Positions 35,781 to 46,383 of a DNA stretch of 64,000 bases are shown piece after piece. Each line of letters starts with the position of its first letter. Position 1 is the first letter of the stretch. Below the pieces are notes generated by a model. That model searched no databases, was not told the DNA's origin, and saw only the letters and a list, made by a program, of their open reading frames with translations. Source of the DNA: JAGTVG01 sp963699805. Its GTDB lineage: Bacteria; Bacteroidota; Bacteroidia; Cytophagales; Cyclobacteriaceae. The stretch lies in assembly GCA_963699805.1 (NCBI GenBank), contig CAVOVH010000002.1:1-64000 (forward strand), in the 5' to 3' direction. The position numbers were made by a program, and so were the translations under genes.

Positions 35781-37658
35781 TTGACCAAAACTGCCACAGA
35801 TAACGTTTTATCACTTCAGGATCAAAGGTTTATTGATATGCTATCCAGGGCAGTTGAATCTAATTTGGAAATCAGGCAGTTCGGAGTTGAAGATCTGGCC
35901 CGGGAAATAGGCATGAGCCGTTCATTGATCTATCGGAAATTACAGTCCATTTCCGGAAGGTCGGTCAGCCAGTTCATAAGGGATATCAGGCTGGGGAAAG
36001 CCATGGAATTGCTTGAACAAAATTCGGGAACGGTTTCAGAAATAGCCTACCGGGTCGGCTTTGGAAGTCCGGCTTATTTCAATACCTGCTTCCATGAACG
36101 ATATGGATACACTCCCGGGGAAGTTAAATACAGGAATCTTCAAAAAGGCAATAAAAAATCACAATTTTCATACAAACATTTTTTAATATTCTTCAGTATC
36201 CTGTTAATGATTCCCATTTCATTTATGGCTTCAAGATTCTTCTTTATTCCGGTATCTGTGCCTGATGAATTCCCGGTCTCTGAAAAATCAATTGCCATAC
36301 TCCCTTTTAAAAATTTAAGTGATGACCCCGAAAATAAATTTTTTACATTCGGGATCGTAGACGACATTCTGAACCACCTTGCAGGAATTAAAGACTTTAA
36401 AACGATTTCCAGGACATCGAGTGAAAATTATACTGGAAATTCCAAATCAATGCCACAAATTGGCCGTGAACTTGGCGCAGATTTTATATTGGAAGGAAGT
36501 GTTCAAAAGTATGAAAATAATATCCGAATCATCGTCCAACTGGTGGAAGCAGGTAAAGACAAACATATATGGTCAGAAAAATTTGATGTAGAACTGAAAG
36601 ATATTCTTCAGATTCAGAGTAAGATCGCAAAACAAATTACCACCAGATTAAAAACTGTCTTATCCCAGGCTGAAATAGAAAATCTCGGTCAATTAGGTAC
36701 CCAAAACATCAAAGCACATAATTTATATATAAAAGGACGTTATTTTTGGAATAACCGGACCCTGGAAGGATTAAATAAAAGCATAGAATACTATTCGAAA
36801 GCCATTGAAATTGATCCTGAATATTCTTACGCATTTGCCGGGCTCGCCGATACCTACGTGATCCTTACTATCTGGAGAACTATTCCACCCACGGAGGGAT
36901 ATCCAAAAGCAAAGGATCTTGCTTTAAAGGCCCTTAGCATCAATCCTTCGATGGCAGAAGCACATAAGACTTTGGCAGAAATATCGTGGAGATATGAAAT
37001 AGATTTTAAACGAAGTGAGATACAGTTTAAAAAGGCCATAGAAATGGCCCCAAATTATGCATCTGCCTTCCATTATTACTCATATTACCTCTGGTGTGTT
37101 GGCAAAAAAGAAGAAGCCCGAAAACAAATCAATATAGCCAAGGAGCTTGATCCCTTATCAAAAATGATTTACCAGAACAGTGCTGATTATTATTACCACG
37201 AAGGCCTTTTGACCAATGCCTTATCAGATCTGGAAAAAATCATTGAGATGGACCCTGATTTTGTCCCGGCAAATTACGAATTATTTTTTATATATCGGGA
37301 GTTGGATATGCCCGATCAGGCAGTGGCCGCATTTAAAAAAGTAACCCATATCGTAAAAGATCCCAGGTTAATTGATGAAATTTATAAAAGATCTGGACTA
37401 GATGGGATTTTATTTTATTTAATTGATTGGGAGAAGCAAAAAGACAATCCTAATTATCGTGTAATTGCTGAGTATTATGCGATTCTTGGCCAGAAAGAAA
37501 AGACATTGTACTGGCTTGAAAAATTACTGACTAGTAAATATTGGATAGCCGATATTATAAGCGTAAGGGTCAACAGGCATTTTTTAAATTATAAGGCTGA
37601 TCCTGACTTTCAACGTATATTTGGTAAAATTGAAATGGAATTTATGCAACCGGATTAG
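35781..37658 (+). CDS. AraC-type HTH with membrane, TolB-like and TPR domains
   Basis: 625 residues from a TTG start; a stop precedes it and the next ATG is at codon 19. Residues 18-115 are an AraC DNA-binding domain (VEDLAREIGMSRSLIYRKLQ, VSEIAYRVGFGSPAYFNTCF). A membrane helix follows near 130-150 (HFLIFFSILLMIPISFMASRF). Then come a TolB/FlgO-like domain (SIAILPFKNLSDDPENKFF) and about seven TPRs (AFAGLADTYVIL). It shares its C-terminal architecture with the window's cyclases, but the output is a transcription factor. Upstream of SusC, so it may regulate that locus. Confidence 0.85.
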   Translation: MTKTATDNVLSLQDQRFIDMLSRAVESNLEIRQFGVEDLAREIGMSRSLIYRKLQSISGRSVSQFIRDIRLGKAMELLEQNSGTVSEIAYRVGFGSPAYFNTCFHERYGYTPGEVKYRNLQKGNKKSQFSYKHFLIFFSILLMIPISFMASRFFFIPVSVPDEFPVSEKSIAILPFKNLSDDPENKFFTFGIVDDILNHLAGIKDFKTISRTSSENYTGNSKSMPQIGRELGADFILEGSVQKYENNIRIIVQLVEAGKDKHIWSEKFDVELKDILQIQSKIAKQITTRLKTVLSQAEIENLGQLGTQNIKAHNLYIKGRYFWNNRTLEGLNKSIEYYSKAIEIDPEYSYAFAGLADTYVILTIWRTIPPTEGYPKAKDLALKALSINPSMAEAHKTLAEISWRYEIDFKRSEIQFKKAIEMAPNYASAFHYYSYYLWCVGKKEEARKQINIAKELDPLSKMIYQNSADYYYHEGLLTNALSDLEKIIEMDPDFVPANYELFFIYRELDMPDQAVAAFKKVTHIVKDPRLIDEIYKRSGLDGILFYLIDWEKQKDNPNYRVIAEYYAILGQKEKTLYWLEKLLTSKYWIADIISVRVNRHFLNYKADPDFQRIFGKIEMEFMQPD

Positions 37659-37940
37659 TTAATTTTTTTTCAGGAAACCAGTCCTATTCACAATCAATCC
37701 ATTTCAATTTTTTATACCCTCCAATCTGAATTCTTACATTCGAAAGTTTGATTTTAAAATAATTAAAATCCTATTAATATTTTTTGAATTGATTTTCATC
37801 ATAATTGAAATCCTCAATTTGGATTTGTAACCATATTGATGGAGTAGGAACTGGCTGACTCCGATTTGATATCAAAGTGGAAATTATGGACAGAATTCCT
37901 GCGCAAATTTTTTGCTTGTACTTTCTGGATTTTTAAAAAT

Positions 37941-40900
37941 ATGAAAATAATATCCTTATTTTTTTTGCTGGTTTTAACGTCTTCCTGTCTTCTCGCCCAG
38001 GAAAGGGAGATCAGTGGAACTGTGACCAGTTCGGATGAAGGAATGCCTTTGCCGGGTGTTTCAATCCTGATTGTAGGCACAGCGATCGGCACCATTACGG
38101 ATGCAGAGGGTAACTACAAGTTATCGCTACCCCCCGTGGCGACCTTGCGATTCTCCTACATTGGATACAGGAGTCAGGAAATTTTAGTCGGCGATCGGTC
38201 GGTGATAGATATCATAATGGCTCCGGATGTTGCACAGCTACAGGAAGTGGTGGTCACTTCGTTGGGGATTGAAAGGGACAAGAAAGCCCTGGGCTATTCC
38301 ATTACCGATGTGAGTGGGGAAGAGTTTACCGAAGCCCGTGAAAATAACCTGGCCAACCAGCTTCAGGGAAGGGTTGCGGGTATTAACGTTACCAGTGTTT
38401 CCGGTGGACCAGCCTCGTCCACGCGTGTGATTATACGGGGCAATAAGTCGCTACTCGGACAAAACCAGCCCCTCTATGTAGTGGATGGTATGCCCTTGAT
38501 TGACGGAAACTGGGGGCAGGCTGGCATGTGGGGAGGAAGAGATAACGGGGATGGCCTGGTCAGCATTAATCCCGATGACATTGAATCCATTCAGGTATTG
38601 AAAGGGGCCAATGCCGCTGCCTTATATGGTGCCCGGGCGGCTAACGGGGTCATCAATATCACCACCAAAAAAGGTACAGCCAGGAAAGGGATCGGGGTGG
38701 AGTTCCTTTCCAACTTCGTATTTGATGCCATATATGATCAACGGGATTTTCAACGTGAATATGGCCAGGGAAATTATGTCCTGTCGGACCCACTCGATCC
38801 GGGATCACCACGTGTAGCAGTAGCCCCCCGTACCCAGCAGGAAGCCTATAACTGGGGAACCAGTTCCTGGGGACCCAGACTGGGCAGCCAGGAATCGGCC
38901 ATTCAGTTCGATGGGGTATCAAGGCCCTATGCAGATGCAGGGGATAACTGGCCCCGTTTTTATCAGACCGGGAGTACCTGGACCAATACCCTTGCTTTGA
39001 CAGGTGGAAGTGAAAGACAGAATTTCCGTTTTTCGGTTTCGGATCTAAGAAACTCAGACGTCATCCCCAATACCGGATTTAACCGGCAGAACCTCTCCTT
39101 ATCGACCAACTCGAAATTTGGTGAAAAACTGACATTGACTGCCAAGGTATTGTATTCGCATGAAGTGGCCAACAACCGTCCGATGCTGTCCGACTCACCC
39201 GGTAACGCAATCCTGGCCATGTATTATATTCCGGCCAATATCAATGTGAATGATTATAAAGGGGATCCCGATAAGCTGGGCGCCATCCCTCCCGGTACTC
39301 CTCAATCCAGTTTAGATTTATGGGGGAAATTCGTGGGGGAAGAATTCCAGCAGGCCAATAACAACTGGCATCAGAATCCGTGGTGGTCAGCTTATCAATT
39401 TAATTTTGATGATATCAGCGACCGCATCATTACCTCCGGTCAGTTAAGATATGACATGACGGATTTCCTCTATGTTCAGGGCCGAATAGGTATGGACTGG
39501 ACAACAAGAAGGCGAACGGTATTAGTTCCCCAGGGCACTGGTTTCAACCAGGGTGGATCCATGGAAGAATACCAGGGGAATGTGAGGGAAATCAATATGG
39601 ACTATCTGGTAGGTTTCAAGGACAATTTTGGACCTGTCAGCATCAATGCATTGATGGGAGGAAACTGGATGCGGCAGAAAGTAGAACAAATAAATCTTAC
39701 CGGAAACGGCTTCAATGTCCCCTTCTTTGCAGCCATTAACAATACAGCAATCAGGAATTGGTGGTTTGGTCAGAATGAAAGCGGCATTAACTCCCTTTTT
39801 GGTCAGGCCGAAATCGGTTACAATGGCATTCTCTACCTGACTGCCACTGCCCGGAACGACTGGTTTTCCGTACTGAATCCGCAATATAATTCCATTCTGT
39901 ATCCTTCCGTCGGATTGAGCTTTGTTTTTTCGGATATCATCAACACATTGCCCGACTGGCTGAGCTTTGGGAAAGTACGCGGATCCTGGGCACAAGCAGG
40001 TAATGTGACCATTCGGGGTTATCAGACAAATCTGACCTACAGCCTGAATGGAAATACGCATCTGGGCTATACCATGGCTTCGTTCTCCACTGCGATGGGA
40101 ACAAATGGATTGATCCCCAATCCCAAATTGCAGCCCCTATTATCTACAGAAATGGAGGTGGGCCTCGATGTCAGGTTTTTCGATAACCGGCTGGGGGTAG
40201 ATTTTTCCTATTATGACCAGAAGACGACCGATGATATCCTGTATGCAACCATTTCCAAAGCTTCAGGGTTCGGACGTACCAATGTGAACCTGGGTGAGAT
40301 GACCAACAAAGGTTATGAAGTGCTGCTCAATGGAACACCTCTGAGAGGTGCGTTTAACTGGGATGTTTCCCTGAACTTTGCCCGGAATAAAAACAAAGTG
40401 GTTTCCCTTACTGAAGACATTAATGAATTGATCATAGACGAACCGAGGAATAGAAATGTATATATCAAACACATCGTCGGCCAGCCATTTGGGTCCATCA
40501 CGGGCCGGGTACAGAAAATGTATAATGGTCAGCCCGTTTTCTTCAGTGATGGCCGGATGGATGCCACCGATGAATTTGTGATCATTGGCAACGGGAATCC
40601 GGACTGGACGGGTGGGCTTAATAACTCGTTTACCTGGAAGAATTTTAATTTGAGTTTCCTGATCGATTTCAAGATTGGAGGCGATATCATATCGGGTACC
40701 AATATGAGGATGACTGACGCCGGTCTTCATAAACAGACATTGATCGGGAGAGAAGGTGAGGAGCCATTAAGCGTATCCGGAGTTACCCGGACGGGTACCA
40801 ATTCCGAAGGTCAGCCAATCTATGATCCGTTCGAAAAGACCCTTACACCTTCCCAGGCTAGGAATTATTGGCGAGATAGTCAAAGTGATCCCGAAGGCAT

Positions 40901-41165
40901 CACCGACATGTATTTATACGATGCTTCCTTTGCCAAACTCAGGCAGTTTACTTTTGGATATAATTTCCCCAGAAAGCTGCTGAGTAAGACACCGTTTAAC
41001 AACCTGTCTTTGGCTTTTGTAGGGCGGAATCTGCTCGTTCTCTGGAAGAATATTGATAATGTCGATCCGGAGTCAGCCTATAATTATACCAATTCCCAGG
41101 GGCTGGAATATTTTGCGATGCCTGCCGTCCGCAGTTACGGGTTTAACCTGAAAGCAGGATTCTAG
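37941..41165 (+). CDS. SusC/RagA-type TonB-linked outer-membrane receptor
   Basis: About 1074 residues from the ATG at 37941; a longer frame to 37866 would spoil the signal peptide. Signal LFFLLVLTSSCLLAQ, carboxypeptidase-like domain (ISGTVTSSDEGMPLPGVSIL), plug (QGRVAGINVTSVSGG, RGNKSLLGQNQPLYVVDGM, VLKGANAAALYGARAANGVI), then a 22-strand barrel ending SYGFNLKAGF. It imports glycans or peptides with a lid lipoprotein (SusD). No SusD follows within the window, which is unusual. Intact. Confidence 0.93.
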   Translation: MKIISLFFLLVLTSSCLLAQEREISGTVTSSDEGMPLPGVSILIVGTAIGTITDAEGNYKLSLPPVATLRFSYIGYRSQEILVGDRSVIDIIMAPDVAQLQEVVVTSLGIERDKKALGYSITDVSGEEFTEARENNLANQLQGRVAGINVTSVSGGPASSTRVIIRGNKSLLGQNQPLYVVDGMPLIDGNWGQAGMWGGRDNGDGLVSINPDDIESIQVLKGANAAALYGARAANGVINITTKKGTARKGIGVEFLSNFVFDAIYDQRDFQREYGQGNYVLSDPLDPGSPRVAVAPRTQQEAYNWGTSSWGPRLGSQESAIQFDGVSRPYADAGDNWPRFYQTGSTWTNTLALTGGSERQNFRFSVSDLRNSDVIPNTGFNRQNLSLSTNSKFGEKLTLTAKVLYSHEVANNRPMLSDSPGNAILAMYYIPANINVNDYKGDPDKLGAIPPGTPQSSLDLWGKFVGEEFQQANNNWHQNPWWSAYQFNFDDISDRIITSGQLRYDMTDFLYVQGRIGMDWTTRRRTVLVPQGTGFNQGGSMEEYQGNVREINMDYLVGFKDNFGPVSINALMGGNWMRQKVEQINLTGNGFNVPFFAAINNTAIRNWWFGQNESGINSLFGQAEIGYNGILYLTATARNDWFSVLNPQYNSILYPSVGLSFVFSDIINTLPDWLSFGKVRGSWAQAGNVTIRGYQTNLTYSLNGNTHLGYTMASFSTAMGTNGLIPNPKLQPLLSTEMEVGLDVRFFDNRLGVDFSYYDQKTTDDILYATISKASGFGRTNVNLGEMTNKGYEVLLNGTPLRGAFNWDVSLNFARNKNKVVSLTEDINELIIDEPRNRNVYIKHIVGQPFGSITGRVQKMYNGQPVFFSDGRMDATDEFVIIGNGNPDWTGGLNNSFTWKNFNLSFLIDFKIGGDIISGTNMRMTDAGLHKQTLIGREGEEPLSVSGVTRTGTNSEGQPIYDPFEKTLTPSQARNYWRDSQSDPEGITDMYLYDASFAKLRQFTFGYNFPRKLLSKTPFNNLSLAFVGRNLLVLWKNIDNVDPESAYNYTNSQGLEYFAMPAVRSYGFNLKAGF

Positions 41166-41296
41166 TACTTAAAGAACTAATAAAATGACTGACCCAAAAA
41201 GAAAAGTCGCTGTCATCATGCCTGCCCGGCATATCCCGGTGTTTTCAGGGAGATGCCGGGTCTTGATAGCTGTAAACAGGAATATAACTGAAAAGA

Positions 41297-43372
41297 ATGC
41301 CTGAACTGAATCGACAACTTTCTGCCATCATGTTCACCGACCTGATGGGATATACCGCCCTGACGGAGCGGAATGAGCCGGTCGCACTGGAACTGGTCAA
41401 AAAGAACCGCGATCTCCACATGGCAGCCATTGAAAAGCATGGCGGCCGGCTGCTGAAGGAAATGGGAGACGGCAACCTGGCTACTTTCCGTAATGCCAGG
41501 GATGCCATTCATTGCGCCATGGATATTCAACATGAGGCCAAAACCCGTAATTTTGATATCCCTGTCCGCATCGGTATCCACTTCGGTGACATCACCGTCG
41601 ATCACGAAGATATTTTCGGCCATGGCGTCAATATGGCCTCGAGGATCCAATCCATTGCCGATCCGGGAGGTATTTTTATCTCTGAATCGATTCACAAAGA
41701 GATCCGGGATGATACAGACCTTGAAACGCAGTTCATGGGAGCCGTCCCCTTAAAAAACATCAAAGATCCGGTTCCTGTTTATGCATTGAAAGGTAATGGC
41801 CTGCCTCCTCCCGAGAAAAAGAGAATTGAAAGAATCATCAGGAGGCGCATTTATTTGAAGTATTCCCGGAATGCGGCCATTGCGATTGTGCTGATCCTTT
41901 CGGCAGCATTCATCTGGTTTATCAGAACTTATGATATTGAAAGGGAGGTGATTGCAAAATCCGTGGCTGTCCTTCCCCTTGAAAATCTATCGGAAGATCC
42001 TGAACTCGAATATGTGAGTAATGGAATGACAGATGAACTGATCAGGGAGTTGTCAAAAGTTAGCGCCCTGACTGTAATCTCACAGAGGGCAACCGACAGT
42101 ATGCAGGGATTGCCAAACCGTTTTCTGAGATTTCCCGGGAATTGAATGAGGTTAATTATATTGTTGATGGAAATGTGAAGTTAGAGAATGAGAAGATCAT
42201 CACGAATGTCAGGTTGATCGATCCAATTGAGGATCAGGTTATGTGGAGTCAGGAATATGAACGGGAAATCAGTGCTACCCGGCAACTCTGGGCTCAGGTT
42301 GCTCAGGATATTATTCGTATCATAGGCATTTTTGTTCCGGAAGAAAATACCGCCTTATGGACAGGTGTCCGGCCTGTAGATCCGGAAGGCTATGCGCTTT
42401 ATCTTAAGGGAATGTATTCGATTATCAAAGACTCCACCCGAAACAGAAAAGGGAATAAATTATTTTAATGAGGCTATTGACAGCAATCCTGCTGATGCTT
42501 ATGCCTATGCAGGATTAGCAATGGCTTATATTTCTTATGGACATTCACCGACTCCAACGAAGGATGTCAGACAAAAATGCAAGGCAGCCGCTCTCCGGGC
42601 TATTCAGCTGGATTCTACCCTGGCAGAAGCATGGGCTGTTCTGGGTATGGTAAAAGCCTATTATGAGTGGGACTGGGAAGCTGCAGAACAGGCTTACCAC
42701 AGGGCAAATTCATTGAATCCCAGTATTCCCTGGAACCATTATCATTACTCCTGGTACCTTGTGCTATTCGGAAGGATGGACGAAGCCATCAAAGAACACA
42801 AACTTGCTAAGGAACTGGATCCTTTTGCCCCTCCCTTTGCTGCCTGGTTGGGATATATATACATGATGCTGGGAGAATATGATAAGGCGATCCGGGAATG
42901 TAAACTTGCCATGGAGATGAAGAATAAATTCCTGGGAACCATGATCCTGGCGGATACCTATTTCACGATGGGAAGAGAGGAAGAGGCGATTGAGATCTAT
43001 GAGCAATTAGCCAAAGACTATTCTCAGCACAGTTACAATTTTTTAGGTACAGCGTATATTAAATCTGGGAATATTGAAGAAGGTAAAATAATCTTACATG
43101 ATCTTGAAACCAAGTATGATACGATCCCAAGCGGATGGGGGGCAGTAAAGCGGGCCCAAATGTACACGGCCCTTGGTGATTATGATAATGCTTTTAAATG
43201 GTGGAATTTTGAGCCTCATCACCATTTTGCACCATGGGTTCGGGTTGGATATCCAATACCTTATGTTAGTGACAGTTCCTTTATCAAGGATCCCCGGTTT
43301 AAGGAAATGATGCGCAGAATGAACCTTCCCGATCCGGCACCCTTTCAATATGATCCTGAGCTGGATCTCTGA
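41297..43372 (+). pseudogene. Class III adenylate cyclase-TolB-TPR protein (two frameshifts)
   Basis: About 690 residues when joined. Cyclase domain: MFTDLMGYTALTE, LLKEMGDGNLATF, DIFGHGVNMASRIQ; metal Asp, Lys, purine Asp, N and R present. Membrane helix near 197-215 (AAIAIVLILSAAFIWFI), TolB-like (SVAVLPLENLSEDPELEYV), then TPRs (AYAGLAMAYISYG). Frame changes occur near 42120 (an extra base in the TTTTC stretch joins FSEISRELNEV) and near 42430. Inserted between SusC and its partial copy. It could be functional if the indels are read errors. Confidence 0.8.
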
Positions 43373-43724
43373 ATATTAACCCCAATTATTCATAAGTTAT
43401 TTGAAAATAAGATGTCAGAATATTGTAAGGTACTTACTATCAGTTAGATACGTAAGGGGTAAACCCGCGATAAGCACAATTCACATAGCCTGTTTTCAGG
43501 CCGGGGAAGTAAATGTTAAATTTTTAGACACCTTGTTATTTAGCTGATTATTAAGAAATTGTACTTCATCTCCCGCTAAAAATCGGGACCTGGGGCGCCT
43601 GCCTTAATGAGTAACTCGTACTACCACTACCCTGGGTTGTGCAATGGCAAGTGGTAGTGCGAGTATTCCAGATTGGGTTGGGCAAACGCAAATGGTGATA
43701 TAAGTATACTGGAAGACCCGCCAC
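43373..43724. other. Intergenic region before the SusC fragment
   Basis: Includes two hairpins: TCCCGC/GCGGGA-type at about 43570-43588, and a 15-bp inverted repeat (43614-43628 with 43650-43664, one mismatch). No gene. Confidence 0.5.
43614..43664. repeat. 15-bp inverted repeat
   Basis: ACTCGTACTACCACT and AGTGGTAGTGCGAGT separated by 21 bases. It lies 60 bp from the point where the SusC copy begins. Confidence 0.55.
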
Positions 43725-45152
43725 AATAATACGGTTACACGAACCTGGGGCTATGGATACAGTGAATCCGGAATCAACTCCGTTTATGGACAGGCTGAAA
43801 TCGGTTACAATGGTTTCCTCTAGCTGACCGGAACTTTCAGGAACGACTGGTTTTCTGTGCTGAATCCAACATATAACTCGATTCTGTATCCTTCCGTCGG
43901 ATTGAGTTTTGTTTTTACTGATATCATTAATGCCCTGCCGTCCTGGTTAAGTTATGGAAAGGTACGAGGCTCCTGGGCTCAGGTGGGTAATGTCACCATT
44001 GATCCTTACCAGTCAAACCTAACGTATTCATTTTATCCGGTTCCCCACCTCGGTTATCCAATGGCCTCGTTTTCGACAGCCATGGGAAGGAACGGATTAA
44101 TTCCGAATCCAGAACTTCAGCCGTTATTATCCACAGAAATGGAAGTAGGTCTCGATGTCCGGTTTTTCGATAACCGGCTGGGCATTGATTTTACCTATTA
44201 TGACCAGAAAACGACCGATGATATCCTGAATGCCACCATTTCCAGGGCTTCGGGATTTGGCCGCACCAGCGTGAACCTGGGGGAGATGACCAACAAGGGT
44301 ATTGAAGTACTGCTCAATGGAACGCCTTTGAGAGGCGCTTTTAACTGGGATGTTTCCCTGAACTTTGCCCGGAATAAAAACAAAGTAGTTTCCCTTACTG
44401 AAGAAATACAAGAATTGATCGTAGCCGAACCAAGGAACCGGAACGTGTATATTAAACACATCGTAGGCCAACCATTTGGATCCATCACGGGCCGGGTACA
44501 GAAAATGTTTAATGGTCAGCCCGTATTCTTCAGTGATGGCCGGATGGATGCCACCGATGAGTTTGTGATCATTGGCAATGGGAATCCGGACTGGACAGGT
44601 GGGCTTAATAACTCGTTTACCTGGAAAAATTTAAATTTGAGTTTCCTGATCGACTTCAAACTTGGGGGAGATATCATTTCGGGGACCAATATGAGGATGA
44701 CCGAGGCAGGGCTTCATAAACAGACACTCATCGGACGGGAAGGTCAGGAGCCTTTAAGCGTATCCGGAGTTTCCCAGACGGGTACCAATTCCTCAGGTCA
44801 ACCGATCTATGAACCATTCGAAAAGACCCTTACTCCTTCGCAGGCACAGGCTTATTGGCAATGGAGTCAAAGTGATTCAGAAGGTATCACCGACATGTAT
44901 TTATTTGATGCTTCATTTGCGAAACTAAGACAACTTACCTTTGGATATAATTTCCCGAGAAAGCTGCTGGGCAAGACGCCTTTTAATGCGCTTTCATTAT
45001 CTTTTGTCGGGCGGAATCTGCTGGTGCTCTGGAAGAATATCGACAATGTAGATCCGGAGTCCGCGTATAGTACTTCCAATGCGCAGGGACTGGAATATTT
45101 TGCGATGCCCGCTGTCCGCAGTTATGGATTTAACCTGAAGGCGGGATTTTAG
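43725..45152 (+). pseudogene. Partial second SusC copy (barrel C-terminal part)
   Basis: Homologous to the last ~475 residues of the SusC at 37941. The match starts abruptly at NNTVTRTWGYGYSESGINSV (first copy: NNTAIRNWWFGQNESGINSL). An in-frame TAG at 43821-43823 replaces the Tyr of 'FLYLT'. After it 431 codons are open to the same ending SYGFNLKAGF. Many segments are identical at DNA level. No N-terminal part, signal or plug. Likely a degenerate duplicate or donor for gene conversion. Confidence 0.85.
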
Positions 45153-45741
45153 TATTAAAGGGGTGATTAATATCCATTGCAGATACTTTTAATTAGCTTA
45201 CTTTTCTTTTTGAACTTCCTTCTAAATGACCGCTCCCAGGGAGTAAACCATGAGAGGAAGTGATACTTTATCTACCATCAGGCATGACCGGGCCAGTTAA
45301 AGCCAGTATCGAAGAACCATGTCCCTGATTCATTCAGGCTACCCTGACGGGGTAGCCTGAATGTGACCATAAATCCTGCATTTTCACCAACCCGGGAGGG
45401 GTTCCATATTATTCACATTACTCATGTAACCCTTCTGGGGTTGATCCATAATCCCCATCGTGGGTTAGAGCAATACAACCTCTCCAAAGTTATATTGGCT
45501 TTACTGGTGCGTGTTAAAAGAAAAGTGCATTTTCGGACAGGTGTATTCTCGCTGTTGTTCGTTACGGCTTTAGATAAAGATCCGTAATATGAGATTTAAA
45601 GGAACTTTACGAAGGGAGGATGGGTTATCATACAAAAAGATCAATGCTCCTGTTCAATGCGCATTGAAAATTTTGTATATTCAACGTTAATGGGCAAAGC
45701 CCTTAAAAAGCACCTAATTTTTTAAGTAGATACCCAAAATC
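45153..45741. other. Intergenic region with hairpin
   Basis: No gene and no SusD. Holds the REP-like leader (about 45279-45325), the perfect hairpin at 45331-45363 and AT-rich promoter-like sequence before 45742. Confidence 0.5.
45331..45363. terminator. Perfect 14-bp hairpin (terminator/REP-like)
   Basis: CATTCAGGCTACCC and GGGTAGCCTGAATG with loop TGACG. It has the same kind of leader as the hairpin at 33755. Confidence 0.6.
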
Positions 45742-46383
45742 ATGAAAACCATCGCCCTAATGATTTGCCTTATGATGCCGGCAAGTATTCTGCTTGCACA
45801 GGCTCCAGATAAAATTTCGCTTAATCCACCTGACAAAAACCGGGGATTGCCGGTGATGACCGCCTTATCCTTGCGCGCCTCTGTGACAGCCTGGGATACC
45901 ACCAGCCTGAAGCTCCAGGATCTATCAGATCTCCTTTGGGCTGCCAATGGGATTAACCGGGCGGATATCGGCAAAAGAACCGCCCCGTCGGCCATGAATG
46001 CGCAGGATATTGATATCTATGTTTTTATGAGAACGGCTGTATATCTGTATCATGCCGTAGATCAAATGCTTGAAAAGGTAGTCGACGGCGATTACAGACC
46101 CCTGGTGGCGGACCGCCAGGAAGATGTGGCCAATGCCCCGGTCATCTGTTTGCTGGTATCCGACATCTCCAGGTTCAGGACAGGGGAAGAGACGCAAAGA
46201 TTGAATTGGGCGGCGATCGATGCCGGAACCGTATCACAGAATATTTCCCTTTTTTGTGCATCGGTAGGTATTGGGACCCGCCCCCGGGAAACCATGGATC
46301 AGGAGAAAATCAGGGAAGTCCTGAAACTGAAGGATTCGCAACATATGATCCTGAACAATCCGGTATCTTATAAGGAAGACTAA
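45742..46383 (+). CDS. Nitroreductase-family protein, exported
   Basis: 213 residues with a signal peptide (MICLMMPASILLAQ). The mature part is a SagB/nitroreductase-type domain: S-L-R-A-S-V, L-S-D-L-L-W-A-A-N-G-I-N-R, RTAPSAMNAQDIDIYVFM, WAAIDAGTVSQNISLFCAS, GIGTRPRE. It binds FMN and reduces nitro, quinone or thiazoline-type compounds; substrate unknown. Export of such a flavoprotein is typical for this Bacteroidota subgroup. Monocistronic. Confidence 0.8.
   Translation: MKTIALMICLMMPASILLAQAPDKISLNPPDKNRGLPVMTALSLRASVTAWDTTSLKLQDLSDLLWAANGINRADIGKRTAPSAMNAQDIDIYVFMRTAVYLYHAVDQMLEKVVDGDYRPLVADRQEDVANAPVICLLVSDISRFRTGEETQRLNWAAIDAGTVSQNISLFCASVGIGTRPRETMDQEKIREVLKLKDSQHMILNNPVSYKED

Noticed and set aside
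39522..40061. 179-codon minus-strand frame in SusC
   Set aside because: Lies fully inside the SusC gene, composition mirrors it, no recognisable domain; a shadow frame.
41166..45741. SusD partner for the SusC
   Set aside because: Searched both gaps after the SusC copies; only the cyclase, the SusC fragment and intergenic DNA are present.
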